64,000 nucleotides of DNA from Spongospora subterranea (taxonomy: Eukaryota; Endomyxa; Phytomyxea; Plasmodiophorida; Plasmodiophoridae), in the NCBI GenBank assembly GCA_900404475.1, contig OUQQ01000258.1, positions 1-64,000 on the forward strand, given 5' to 3'. Under the pieces are notes generated by a model. The model saw only the letters and a program-made list of their open reading frames with translations. It searched no databases and was not told the DNA's origin. A program made the translations under genes and the position numbers. This document shows positions 1 to 13,413 of this stretch, one piece after another (the stretch's first letter is position 1; every line of letters begins with the position of its first letter).

Positions 1-398
1 ATTTCTTCTCCTACTGTGTCGAGGGTCCAATTGAATCACGATCATGTGCTGTTACATTTGTTCATGATCACATTCCACTACGATCACCGGGAATAAAGGG
101 ACTTTATCGAGATGGCGCACCCGGGCGCACAACAGACTTTTGATCCTGCAGTGGATGCAAGTGACATTCTATTGCAGGCGACAGCACAGACCACCTTAAT
201 ATCCACCCCATCATACTGTTTGACGACAATTGCACAGAGTGGCATTGGTAGTGATTTAAACCCTAGACAAAATTCATCTGTCCGATAAAAACAAAACAGC
301 ATATGCAGTCGTTCGTTGAAGAACGCGGACGACTTGATCCAGGTAATAACCTCTTGCCGCTGCAGATTACGCACTGCATTGCGAAGCGGCGATGGAAC

Positions 399-718
399 GT
401 TTCAGACCGATTCAATAAATAAAACTCGCCATCTGGCCCTTTCACGCCAGTTGGGGCGCAGTTCCCAGTAATCACTTCCGTAATTCTAATCAGACACCAC
501 ATCGAGTTTCGACTGGATGAGTTCGGGAAACAAATGCAATTGTCGTCAAACAGTATGCCCGAATGTTGTGCAAAGTTTCAGACCGATTCAATAAATAAAA
601 CTCGCCATCTGGCCCTTTCACGCCAGTTGGGGCGCAGTTCCCAGTAATCACTTCCGTAATTCTAATCAGACACCACATCGAATTTCGACTGGATGAATCC
701 GGGAAACAAATGCAATTG
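399..718. repeat. Direct repeat, two ~144-bp copies
   Basis: A block of about 144 bp at 399-542 recurs at 575-718 (offset 176 bp) with only a few substitutions, for example gagtttcgac against aatttcgac near the ends. The 32 bp between the copies are unrelated. The copies are translatable in several frames but match no family I know; they look like a recent local duplication or pieces of an interspersed repeat. Confidence 0.85.
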
Positions 719-736
719 TTTGAGAGATGATTCGAC

Positions 737-835
737 AAGTGCGAGTCAAGAGCGATCATTCGACACCTGTTCCTTTTGTCCAACTTCAAGTCGGGCACCG
801 CAAGTGCGAGTCAAGAGAGATGATTCGACACCTGT
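737..835. repeat. Short direct repeat pair (~34 bp)
   Basis: The 34-bp string beginning aagtgcgagtcaagag and ending gattcgacacctgt (three differences in the middle) occurs at 737-770 and 802-835, a 65-bp period. It follows directly on the larger repeat and may be part of the same repeat family. Confidence 0.7.
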
Positions 836-2249
836 GGCGAGGCCTCTCATGACTGGTACGGCCTCTTCTCTCATGTGTGTACACTATTCCAACACATCAC
901 AAATCCCATGTTCAAAATCAATTAAAGTGTGTAAAAGTGACAACACGATCTGGTCGCGTTCGTTCTTATCCATTAATTTCCTGTAGTGGCAATGGCGTTC
1001 TCACACCGATCCGTAATCTGTGCGACACCCGGGCCGCTGATGAACAAGGCCATATTTTTCTGAATGTTTATTAGGCATGTGGGCTTCCACATTCATTGGT
1101 GGTACATTCGTCTGGTTATACGCTGGACCCAAATGGTCGATAGATGTTTTATCCGAAACGGCTTGCTTCCAATGGCGCCCTGACGTATTCATAGGTCGAA
1201 ACATCAAAAGGCGAAGATGATGGAAGATCTAGGCCGACAGCAGAAGACTTTTGGGACGTTCGAGAAAGGCGACACATCTTAAACCCACAAAATACAGTGA
1301 TGTTGAGGTAGTGGATACAAGTTTGGCCGCAGCCTAGCGAATCATCTTGACGATAACAACTTTCTTGCAATCGCTCATTTATCATCATGGGCGCGTTATT
1401 TCGCCTCGATCTCTTTCAATAATCTACATAATTTTGGCTAATGCGGCAGGTGATTTCCTCAAAAAACGAACAGGGCGTCGCAGCAGTAATAGCACATGGA
1501 GTTGCCCTAGCCCGATTTTCAGCCGTTTGCGATGCCGTTCTGGCCCACCAACTGACAACGGCAGTGGTCATGATGGGAATGTTATCAATGAATATATGGC
1601 CATGATCCAACAATAATTGCACACACTCTGCAATTATGGCTCAGGTAAAGGCGTCAACGGTTCAGCCAGCGCTTTTCAAAAGGGCAATGGGGACGAGGAC
1701 TAGCGGCAACGCTCAATTCAACCGAGCTGACGATCTGAATAGCTGCTGTTTACGTCATTCTGTTGCAGGAGAACGTAGTCGTATGAAAGTCGTTGACAAT
1801 AGGTACTGACAAATGGCAGCGATGGGACAGCACCTCTTTACCGGGAAAATTGATCAATGACGACATCCCCTTACACTATCGACTATAAACCAACAATATG
1901 CACCAAGTCCCCCAACAAATCAGCAAAATACCACTTATCAATGGACTCCGTATTCGTTATTCCATTTCGAACTCGTCAGTGGAATAAAACTTGCTGGTTT
2001 GCTATTGAAACAAATCACATCATCCCTCTTTTCCTTCAAACCGAAGGTTATCTTCATAATACACGTTCTATGAAGTGGAGAAATATGTCAGAAAGAGCGA
2101 GTGGCCAGGGATCGATTCCGACGTATCTGCAACTGGTCGGAATTGGCGGCCGAGGGTTCCCGTCCGGGACTACGGTTCTCGCAAACTCCGGGAAACCATT
2201 ACTTGACCTGGGGCAACGAGCGTGATCCTGTTCTTCCATCAACAAAATC

Positions 2250-4094
2250 ATGGCGTCCGTTGATATGAGTGTCATCGTCGGAGAGAAAATGGAGAATTTT
2301 TTCGAGAAACGACTGAATTCTCTGCATTTATCGTCGTCGATTGCAGTGAAATCAGTGAGTTCCTCGGTTGGGAAAGGTTGGTTGGAGCTGGCGCGTCGGT
2401 CGGTATCAGAGCAGGACTTGATGTGGTTTGGGTCAGGGATGTTTGCGACTAAGGCGATGTCGGAAAACGAGATCATTTACAATGAAATGCACATGTTTGG
2501 GCGTAAATTGCAGGATCAAGCGTTCACCACGTGCAACTGCTGCTTGAAGGTGGGCACAACCCGTCAGATTATTGAAGTAGCTCGTCGCTGATTCCACAAA
2601 TCATCAGGTCATCGGTGACCTTCCAACGATATGGAGCCATTGTGAATCTAGCCGAAGTCAAGGATGTGGGTGCGACTGCACTGACGAAGCCTGTTCGAAT
2701 CAGTGCGATGACAATCATCACGAAGATGGTCATTGCTCGGGATCGGGGGAGGCGCATTGTCACGGTGAAGGTATGTTTTTGAACCCCGGCCCTTCTTGAT
2801 CCACAATTCTCAACCATATTATCTGGGAAGATCATGGTGAACCGGAGCCGCAAGATCCTGTTGATTGTCCCGACTTTGAAGCGATCGCCAAAGAGATTAA
2901 CTTTCCTGTCGAGGATGTCGTTGTCTGTGAATCGTTTCCGTGCAGGAATCTGTGTGGGGTCGTTTATTGCAGTGAGCTATGTGCCGACGACAATTGGATT
3001 GCATATCACCAGCTATTGTGCCCTGCCAATTCTCCCCAAATGCAAGGTAAATTACTGCACTGTTATTCACCCGCAATATCAATGTTCTCAGCTGATTATT
3101 GTGTTTACAGAGTTCATCGATTTCACAAACGACACCAATGAGGTTTTCTACATGGTCGCTCAGGTCATCGCCGTTGTTATTATTCAGAGCGAAAAGGCGG
3201 GCTCAAACGAGATCGCGTTGGCCAACGCCATGATCCCGTTGCGAATGCTCTCATCCAAGCACTGGGTTGAGGTTGTGCAAATTCCGTCGGGGATGAACGA
3301 TCAAGAAGCTGATGACTTCAAAAGTGTTCTGACGTAGGATTTTTGCCACTGCTTCGTTTCACATAATCGATCCTGAGTTGATGTTGATCAGGTTTCTAAT
3401 TGGTGAATGCCAGGAGTTTTTGAGAGCGGCATTGCTCGAATATGCGTCCCTCGATCTTTATGCTCCTTTGTTCACCACTGACGTGGTCAGCAAACTAATG
3501 GGAATGTTTGAAACTAACAACGTACGACGATGATACATTCGCTGTTTCTGTCTCAACTATTCCTCACTCGTGGCGATATCGCTGTTCCATAGATCAGAAT
3601 ATCGTCGCGCAGTGCGCTCTCACAGTTTTGCGATAAACTGGAAGATTTTGGCGCCATCTCCCACTTACTTAGCGAAGATCAGCTAGAACGATTGGCTAAA
3701 TATCAGGACATGTCTGCGGAAGGTTTGTTAGTTACTTCTTCGGGTTTTACCAGTTTGACTAACACCAAGCGGGCTCATAGGTGTCGGTTTATACAGCTTA
3801 CATAGCTGCATTAACCATAGCTGTGTTCCAAACTGTGTTCTTTTGAAATTGGAAGGAGGTTCTGATTCTAAAATTGCCGTTATTGCGCAAAGGGACATTG
3901 CCGAGGTATACGACATGAACGTTGTCAGTGCGTGGTTGGTGATATGCTATTGTCCCCAGGGTGACGAGATCACAATTTCGTACATTGATGAGAACGCTCC
4001 GGTCGAGGAGCGACAATCCATGCTTGCTGATTATGGGTTTGTCTGTGCTTGCGCGAAATGCAAAGAGCAATGTTCGACAATGACAGCTGCATAA
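2250..4094 (+). CDS. SMYD5-like SET/MYND protein-lysine methyltransferase
   Basis: Probable lysine methyltransferase of the SMYD family, closest in layout to SMYD5. About eight introns split it. The first SET strand reads SVGKGMFATKAMSENE after removal of an intron at about 2377-2436. A Cys/His-rich stretch at about 2660-2770 leads into a MYND-type zinc finger at about 2900-3050 (CxxxxCGVVYCSELC, then YHQLLC). The SET core follows near 3795-3840 with LHSCINHSCVPNC, then DEITISYIDENAP (about 3962-4000), and the post-SET cysteines CACAKC sit just before the stop. The NHSCxPN and GDEITISY motifs that build the S-adenosylmethionine and substrate pockets are intact, so activity is expected. It converges on glutamate synthase, about 100 bp away. 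The ATG at 2250 opens the only frame that joins the SET exon; target protein and location are unknown. Confidence 0.8.
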
Positions 4095-4196
4095 ACTGAT
4101 TTCTAACTGTTCCCTCAACCTAACTTATTGTATGCGTAGAGAATTGATTTTACAGTTCTTGGGGAAAAAAAAACCGCCTTATGAAATGTTTATCGG

Positions 4197-7100
4197 CTAG
4201 AAAGGAACTGATCCACCTTATCTGCACAGTACTGGCCTTCTGCAATCGCCCAAACTACCAATGACTGCCCTCGACGACAGTCGCCGCAAGCAAATACATC
4301 CTCTGATTTTGTTGAAAAAGTGCCGTATTCTGCATCAATGTTGCCTCTCTTGTCTATATTCACTGTGTCCCGAGTGCAATTAGTTGTTTTCGTCGCAATC
4401 CAATATCAAGAGCTAAAAATACCTCCAAAACAATTGCTTTCTGGTCCGACAAATCCCATTGCCAATAGAACAATATCGGCTTTGAAAATCTAGCCTCCAG
4501 TTTAGTAGGGTTCCCTAGCATCATGTTTCCACCGACCTTTTCTGTACCAGGGATTTCGGAGAACGTCCACCGACGTTCTCCAGTTGCGGTATTGATGTTT
4601 TCTTTCCATTCTACGCGAACCGTTTGCACACCGGCGACTGATTCTCCTGCGGAGTCGCTAATAAAACGCTTCGAGAGGATACAAAAATGACGAGGATCGT
4701 GCCCATGTACGGCCTGAAAAATTAGATGTTGCAATCCACCTCTGTTGAAATTATCCTAACCTTGACTTCCTGGTGGCCATAATCAACGCGGAAAATGCGA
4801 GGCCACTGAGGCCATGGGTTGTCCTCAGATCGCTGATTTTCTGGTTGAGGTAAAAGTTCGAAATTGGTTACAGACTTAGACCCGTATCTAACAGCAACAC
4901 CGATGCAATCGTTGCCCGTATCACCGCCCCCAATCACCAACACTCGACGACCTGAGAAGGAGCTGCACATTAGCGTCTTCAAAGGAACTATTACCAGTTC
5001 AGACAAACCTGCACAATCAAAACGGTGACCGGATATGTCTGTGCCTTCAGCCCGCGCAGTTGCGATGAAACTTAGAAAATCCATTGCACAATGGACGCTA
5101 TTCAATTGCGTAAGACCAAACTGTATACTGAAGTTCTCGGAAATTACCCTTTCAAGGCACGCCCTGGGATAGGTAGTTCCCGAGGCAGCGTTGATCCAAT
5201 TGCTAAAACAACGGCATCGCTTTCCTCTCGTAATGAATTGAGGGAAGGGGCCCCTGGGGATCCGATCGCGGTCCCGCTATAAAACCGAACTCCTTCGGCC
5301 TTCAAAAGGTCAACCCTTCTTTGCAAGACCTGGGAAATGATGAGATGTTGCTCAATCGGTAAACTCGCGCGAACCTTTATTTTATCCAGCTTCATATTGG
5401 GCACCCCATACATTAAGAGGCCGCCAATAAGCTTGGACCGTTCGAAAACGCGAACGGAATGACCGTATACACGATTCAGCCGATGAGCAACCGCCAAACC
5501 CGCCGGACCCTGCGTTTGAACATATATGACGTGGGACCAGGTTTAACTGTAATCTTACCGATCCAATAACAGAAATGATTTTTCCAGTCCGAAAACTGGG
5601 TTGAACAGCCCTGTGCACGTAGTTAGATGACAAACCAGGTTTCATAAAACGAGTCTCACTGAATATGCCCCGCTTTAAAGGCCTTCTCAATGATGGCTAG
5701 TTCGACATTTTTTATGGTGACAGGTTCTTCAATTATTCCCTAAATTGGAGAATCATTACCCCTATTGATCAAGAGAAGCTCAGGCAACAAACCAAGACAC
5801 AAGAAGCTTCACACGGTGCGGGACAAACGCGTCCCGTAAACTCTGGGAAAGGATTGGTTGACAGTAATATTTGAAGGGCAGCTTCCCAGTCATTTTTCAC
5901 GATTAAGCTGTTGAACTCTGGAATACGATTACCAAGCGGACAGCCAGTAGTTTTTTGATGACAAAACGGTACGCCACAGTCCATGCATCTAGCACGTCTA
6001 TTAAACAACCCGCGTATTTTCGCTAAAGAAACTGTTAAGAATTACCTGGACACTTGAGTTTTCAACATGTTAGCATCTGCAGAATCAACGAGGAGTTCTT
6101 CAAAATCTGAAACGCGCGTAGAAACATCGCGGTAATCAAAACTGGTTTTTCGTCTGGAATGAAAGATCATCGTCAGCGCAGAAATATCGTGAACAAGAAA
6201 AAACAAGCGTACTTGAATTTCAAAAACTCAGGCTTAATTCCTGATACTTTGGAGGTGCTTTTATGGGAATTTCCTTCGGAATGATCATTGATCACTTTTT
6301 TTAGACCTTCGATTTGCGCCTTGTTGTCAGCTAATGCTTGCTGGAAATCCTTGGGAAATATTTTGATGAACTTGGAAATGCATTCGTGCCAATTATCGAG
6401 AACAGATTTTGCAAGTAATGACCCGGAAACAAGATGATGCTCAGAAATTAAGTCTCGTAACAGTCTAATATCGGAACCCTCAACGACCTAAAAGCACATT
6501 ATTTGAAGCCATACCATACAAACACTACAATGCTACTGGCAATAAATCAATAGTTTCTAGGTTGCACTTCGATTGGAACGTCGGAATTCCGTTCAAAGCG
6601 TAAACAAAGGCGATTCCCCCGGTCATTCCTGCTCCAAAATTACGGCCAGTGTCTCCCAGACACACGACAGTTCCTGAGAGACCCCAATGATGCATTTATC
6701 TTCCACATATAAGAGATCAGCCTTTACCTCCGGTCATGTATTCACAGCAGTGATCACCAGCACCTTCAACAACGCAAGTTCCACCAGAATTCCTGACGCA
6801 TAAACGCGAAGCAGCTCGTCCGGCAATGAATACCTTTCCACTTGTAGCTCCATACAATCCAACGTTTCCCACGATGGTGTTCAACTCGGGGCGGAATTTT
6901 GAATCTCGCGGTGCCTTTACTATTATGCAGCTACAACCAAAGAATTCGTTTACAATTTCTATCGATCCTTGCAAAGTGAATACTCACCCTCCAGAAAGAC
7001 CTTTGCCAACATAGTCATTTGCGTCTCCTTCCAAATCAAACCTAATCCCTTTCGCTAAAAATGCACCAAAACTTTGTCCAGCGCTCCCCATAAACCGAAC

Positions 7101-10100
7101 ATCAATTAACCCATCGTGAATTTGATGTTTCGCATAATTTTGATATACGAAGTTTGACAAACGCGCTCCCACAGAACGATGCGTGTTTCTACAATAGCGC
7201 ATGGCTAAGAACAACAAATGATAACCATATCATGCAAACGCACTGGATAATGAATTCTGCAGCGAATTGGGAGTTGGGCTCAGCAACTTGAAGTTGGCTT
7301 ATGATTTGTAAATCTAAACACTTGGAAAAATCATGCTTCTGCGCAACTGTATTTCTGGAACTCGTCAATAAAGGAGCGAATTTCGTAATCAACGAATACC
7401 TGTGAACGGTATCAAAACTCCCAAATGCGACCGCCGGTGTCAATATGCATGAAAGATCTAGAGTCCTCGTCTTACTGAAATTATGGCAATCTTGGTTCAT
7501 CTGCAACAAAATTAGCAATAGAATTTGAGAGCGCAGCAGCTCCGGGAGAAACCTGGAGCAAATCACAACGTCCAATAATTTGTTCGAGTCTTTCAAACCC
7601 CAAAGAGGCTAAAATAACCCTATCAGTAAAGTCAGAAATTTAGCAAGCTCCGTTCACAGCGGTAATGCCCTCACCGAACGTCTTCCGCAACCAGAAACAG
7701 GTAATTCACAACATGCTCCGGTTGGCCTTTAAACTTTGCTCGTAATACTGGATCCTGTGTGGCGATTCCAACGGGGCATCTACAATGAATGAGCGGCATG
7801 TAAAATATCACAGAATATTATTAATACGTGTTAAGATGGCATTTCCGCATCATCAAACAGCCTAAAACGATCAGAGGAGCTGTGGCGAATCCAAATTCTT
7901 CGGCACCGAGCATCGCAGCTTTAACAACATCCAGACCTGAGCAAAGGTGCAATAAATCGACGGATAGAGACATGCTTTTACAATTAATTACCTGTTCGAA
8001 GCTGACCATCGGTTTGTAAAATCACTCGACTCCTGATGAATGGCTTATCAAATAAAAAAAGCAATTCGCCTTGCATATTACCTCAACCCGTTTTGTACTA
8101 ACGTTTGATGGGTCTCGGATAGTCCAAGTTCCCACTTGTGTGAAAAACTGTCAGATCAACAAAAATTTTCGATCAACATGCGAATTACCGGAATTCCGGC
8201 GTGTTTAATGCCCGTCCAGGTAGAGGCTCCGGTTCCACCATCATGCCCAGATATAAGAATGTGGTCAGCTTTGCCTTTTGCAACCCCAGAGGCCACTACG
8301 CCAACTCCAACTTCTGCAATGATATTAACAACATCGCGATAAGAGGATTCGAAGGGATTACCTGAGACTAGCTTGACTGATATTCTGGCGGATGGATTCG
8401 AACATTTTAAATCATAAATGAGTTGCGCTAAATCTTCAATCGAATACACATCGTGATGAGGTGGAGGCGAAATTAGACCAACGCCAGGAGTTGAGTGGCG
8501 TGTTTCAGCAATCGCCTTCGTCACTTTATGTCCAGGCAACTCTCCCCCTTCGCCTGGTTTGGCTCCCTGACCGTTGACGTCGACATTTGAATTTAGGAAG
8601 ACACATTCGTGTTACCTGGGCCATTTTGATTTGTATTTCATCAGCATCCGACAAATAGGCAATGTTCACTCCAAATCGGCCAGATGCAACTTGTTTGGTG
8701 GCAGATCTCGCATCTGTGCCCAACCTATTGGGTTCTTCTCCGCCTTCTCTGATTCATTTACGTTTTTAGGTCAAGCTTAACATTACGTTTAGTAAGATTT
8801 ACCCAGTGTTTGATCTTCCCCCAATTGAATGCATCGCTTTTGCAAGAGATGTGTGGGCTTCGCGAGATAGCGACCCGAATGACATCGCGCTAAAAAAGTA
8901 CGATAAACGATGTGCAAGATAAGAAAGACGCTTATACCCGGTACAAAAGCGTTTGACAATGTTTTTTGCTGGTTCAACCTGGTCAAGATCGATACAAGCC
9001 CTGCCATCAGTTTGCAGTTTAAGTAATCCGCGGATAGTAACAGATTCAACAAGTTTATTCGCCAGGGAAGTAAACTTAGTGAAAGCTGCTTGATCATTGG
9101 ATTGACAAGCTTGTTGCAATGCAACTATAGCGTCCTTGGAAAAAAAATGACGATTTTGCTTAAAAAAAAAGAGGATCACATACCGGATGGTTGATATGCA
9201 GCTCGGCAGCGTGTAGACTTCGCCAATGAAATTCCCCAGGAGCGTCCAGGAACGTGTCCCTGATTTTTCCAAACCCGGAGCAATGTAGCGTTCTGGTGTC
9301 CTGCTCAATATAATCAAAGCCAACGCCACCAATTCTTGACGGTGCTCCACGGAAGCACACCTGCATGACCTATAGTATCACATGCAGTTAAAATGATTTC
9401 AATTATGTGAGAGTGAATAAACCAACCTCCTTGTGGATTCCAATCGCTTCGAACAGCTGTGCCCCTTTGTAGCCTTGCAAGGTAGAGACACCCATTTTGG
9501 CCATTACCTGACAGAAATTAGGACAATTGCAAAGGAAATTGCTTGATGAACCTTGGCTATTCCACGATTCACCGCCACTTGAAAATTTTTAACTAAAGAG
9601 TCACTGCTTTTCTTGTGTCCTAATTTATTGCACATTGCACAATACGCGATTCTGGGAAATATTGCATCGGCACCGAACCCTAACGCGGTGAGATTTCATT
9701 CAAGAACGCCGTTTCACATATTTCAGGTGTTGTACCGATAAGGCAGCAAAACTGATGAGTTTGAGAGCAGTCCCCTGCATCGGCAACCAGGCAGACACTG
9801 GATCGTAAATGATGGTATATCAAGTGCTGATGAACGGCGCCAATTGACAAAAGGGAACAAATTGGAGCCCTACAACAGAGCGATCGGTTTAAACAGGAAT
9901 CTTGAAGACAGCATATGACAATACCTTATGTCTGAGACCTTATCGTCAGAAAGTATCAATAATCGTACGCCAGAACGTACTGCCGTTTCGGCGGCTGATT
10001 GAATTCGCAGAATATTTTCGTGTAAACTTCCCCCATTACAAGAAGTTTCCATTGTGCAATCTATCACTGTCGATTGCCAGCATCCTGTTAGTGTCCTTAA

Positions 10101-12561
10101 CGCAGCCATTTCCCTGGTTTTGATCACGTCACTTTCCGCTGCTTGGCAAAAATTCAAAACGTACCGAGGCTGTAACACTGGGCTATCTAAAACCAACCCT
10201 TGAGCGGAGGCCTCATAGTCAGGCAAAATAATATTTCCTTCGGCACCAACGGGGCATCTGAGAGAGGTAATAATCGACTCTCGAATTGGGTCTATAGGCG
10301 GATTGGTTACTTGTGCGAACCTGAAAACAGTTTTAAGTCATGTGTGATTACGAAATAAATACGACCCACATTTGCTTAAAATACTCATAAGGAAGTTTTG
10401 GATTTCTTGAAAGAACGGCGAGAGGCACGTCTGTTCCCATGGACCCAAGCGCCTCTGGCAACCAAGTATCAAACGAAAGTTCAATTTTTACAACGATAGT
10501 TTCTCACCATATCCTGATAAACCCATGGGTGCAAGAAGAAGATCAAGAGTTTCGGAAGTGTATCCGAAAGCTTTCAAGTATGGGACCAAGTTTTGTCCAT
10601 CATCACCTAAAGAGATCTGACAAAGACGAAAGCTTAAACCAAACAGACAAAAAATGTAGCCTTTGAGACCTCTTTATTGACATTGTCTTCACAAACGTCA
10701 ATTTCGCTTAGTCTCAACGATTGCCTGGCGATCCATGAGCTATACGGGCGCCGCATGGACATATCCTGCTTAAATTGCGCGTCGTCAACAATTCGCTGCT
10801 TGCATAAATCAACCATGAAAACTTTTCCAGGTTCAAGATTTCCTTAACAAAAAAGTTCAGGTTTCTCAGATTTGGTTTTCAAATTTCATAACCTTTCGAA
10901 ATTATGGATGATGGATCAACGTCGATGACGCCAACTTCACTTGCGCAGATTACTTTTTGATCTGCGGTGATACAAAAGCGTCCAGGGCGCAAACCGTTTC
11001 TGTCAAGAACTACAAAAAAAGTCAGGTAAATTGCCTAGTTCAAAAAAATAAACGAATCACCTGCTCCAACCACATCACCATCGGAAAACGCCACTACTGC
11101 AGGCCCGTCCCAAGGCTCCATTAAATAGGAATAAAATTCATGCATTGCACGAACTTCCGGCTATATTGTTTCATTAAAACCATCTAAAAAATGTCGAAAA
11201 ATGTATTTTTTGCAAAGGACGTACTGGCATGGTACAGTTTTTCTGCCACGATTCTGGCAGCATTATCGCCACACAATCTGGCAGTGGCCTGCTTGCGGCA
11301 AGATGGAGAAATTCCAGTACGTTATCGAATGCTCCAGAGTCACTGACGTTTTCTTCAACAACTGGATAGAGACTCCTAAGATCATTCCCAAAAATCCCCC
11401 CTTGCATTGACCCTTCACGGGCAGTCATCCAATTACAGTTTCCTGTAGGAAAAAATGGACATTATGGAGCATATTCCCACAAACAGCAACTGCACACCTC
11501 GCAAAGTGTTGATTTCACCATTATGGCACATAGTACGAAGCGGCTGTGCCCGTTCCCACGAGGGGAACGTATTTGTGCTATATCGAGAGTGCACCATCGC
11601 CAACTTGGCAGTCAAACTTTGATAGAATTTTCAAAAATTGGTGCTTTTTTAACGTGGAACATGAATAAAACTTACTTTGGGTTAGAAAGATCGGGAAAAT
11701 AGCTCGATAACTGTTCTGGTGTCAGTTGGCCTTTATAGACGATTGTTTTTGAGGACAAGGAACAGATGTATACAGGGCTGTTATTCCCGAAAAAGTTCTA
11801 TATTCGACGACATTAGCAAATGAAAACACATTTACCGTTGACTAACTCACTTGAACCCCTTTCCTAAATAGATAAAGCGCGGCATCGAATGGCAGTGCCA
11901 TTTTAACTATATCGAGTTTGCGGATAAAGCATTGCTGAATTTCGGGCTCTGAAGATAACGGTGCAGCACCGAGCCGTGAGTTGTTGGTTGGTACTTTCCT
12001 CCACCAAAACACTTCTAAGCCGCATTTCCTGGCAATACCCTCGCAAGTTTCTTGAATTGAATCAAAACGTCTGCAGCGAAAATTAGATCTTCGCAGCAGT
12101 ATGCATAGATTACCGACTTTGGCATAAAAAAATTTCCAGCTCCATAATGTCCGGCCTCAGGAAGCGATATCTTAGCTAAGCCGGCTTCCTGTCTGAAAAA
12201 GGAGTCAGGCATGGATATCATAATTCCGGCTCCATCCCCAGCGTTCTCGTCGCATCCACAAGCTCCTTAGAAATTCAGTGTCAACAACGGGGCCGGCTAA
12301 TGCTATTACAGATAGTTTTTGACCTCGATGTTGTAAACGCGCAAGAATAGTCAGTGCATCCCGGACGGTTTTATGGGTATGATTTCCAGTTAGATCGGCA
12401 ATAAACGCAAGACCGCATGCGTCCCGCTCTTGATCCGGATCATATAGGCCCCGCGCCTTGGGCAATCTATAGCCGACATGCCAATCCTGATGTTGATCGA
12501 CCTCAGTCATCCGACGACAGCGATATGAGAACCGCTTATGATATATGGACCCGATATACAC
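4197..12561 (-). CDS. GLT1: NAD(P)H-dependent glutamate synthase (GOGAT), fused large and small subunits
   Basis: Makes two glutamates from glutamine and 2-oxoglutarate, the second half of the GS/GOGAT nitrogen assimilation cycle. The N-terminal glutaminase domain starts at about 12470 with [11 protein letters not shown], which carries the catalytic cysteine, and continues with [12 protein letters not shown] (about 12260) and [12 protein letters not shown] (about 11580). The FMN synthase domain is at about 9000-8150 ([26 protein letters not shown]). The GxGxG helix domain is at about 7000-6550 ([11 protein letters not shown]). The small-subunit half starts at about 6000 with the Fe-S motif [11 protein letters not shown], then two dinucleotide folds ([28 protein letters not shown]) and the final [17 protein letters not shown] near 4250. 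It is cut by many short introns; no lesion needs to be invoked. The fused order matches fungal and plant NADH-GOGAT. The start may be the ATG at 12561 or 12510; the upstream stretch is basic and could be a targeting peptide. Confidence 0.93.
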
Positions 12562-13413
12562 TTTGAATTAAGCCATGATTATAATGAATGTTGCCCCTCT
12601 CCCCCGCGACAACAGGGAAAACGCGTAGGAGGCGTAGCGCACACACTCCACCCATTATCAGATACAGATATCAGTCAGATATCCCTGTGCCCCCGGCTGG
12701 GTCCGATTGACTACAACTGTGGCACTGTCGCTTCAATTCATTTGGCGCACCGGGGTGCAACTCTGCACGTGGCCGCACAGACGCGGTAGAGATCCGGCCA
12801 CTGTTGGCTCTTGGTCAACAACTCACCTGGCCCAGGTCATAAAATCCATAAATAGCATTGTGTAGCCGGTCCACGTGCTGCTGCGCTTTTCGTCAAGTGT
12901 CATTTGCGCAGCTGATTGCATGTTTATCTGTAGGTATCTATATGAATTAACAATCCTGAAATTAACACTTCCAGTGTCCACTTAAAGAAAAAATCTCATT
13001 CATTGGCGCCACTCGATCACGCCAAAAAATGACACGTTCATGAATATTTTTTTGTTCACACTGAAAAAATGCTTAATGCTCATTTTTGACGCTGCTCCTG
13101 GATTCCGGTAATCGGATTTTCAAATCATTATGTCACCGTGAAAAAAACAAAGTCGCATCATAAATCGGGTGCATATCTTCACTTCCGTTTTCATTTTCAG
13201 TCCATGAGTAATGTCATATCGAGGTTTATCCTCTGCAAATGGCCTAAATTATGTACTATTGTCGACCTTATTCGTAGCCACCGGTTAATTGCAGATAGGA
13301 GATAGAGATTACTTTATCGTCTAGATTGAAAGATTGCCAACGACGAAGGGGGAGAGCGACGGGATCGCGTCCCGATTCCGCAGTTTTATCTTGGCGACCG
13401 AACCGTCTATAAC
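12562..13413. promoter_or_regulatory. Divergent intergenic region GOGAT / Maf
   Basis: About 850 bp separate the starts of the divergent glutamate synthase and Maf genes. It must hold both promoters, but I see no clear TATA box, motif array or conserved small frame. The frame at 12538-12789 (+) overlaps the GOGAT start and has no family signature. Confidence 0.4.

Larger units (their letters stand above)
1..2249. other. Left-edge region, no recognisable gene
   Basis: No family could be recognised in any frame. The first 850 bases hold direct repeats (listed separately). Around 1450-1600 on the plus strand one frame reads as an alanine-rich, hydrophobic segment that could be an exon of an unidentified gene, but no start, partner exon or homologue is apparent. 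The open frame 1857-2225 (+) has no recognisable motif and stops just before the methyltransferase gene, so I treat it as upstream sequence. Confidence 0.5.

Noticed and set aside
2054..2476. Minus-strand frame of 140 codons
   Set aside because: It is antisense to the first SET exons and has no family; the plus-strand reading carries the methyltransferase motifs.
7189..7596. Hydrophobic minus-strand frame of 135 codons as a separate gene
   Set aside because: It lies within glutamate synthase, between the FMN and GxGxG blocks; it mixes exon and intron sequence of that gene.
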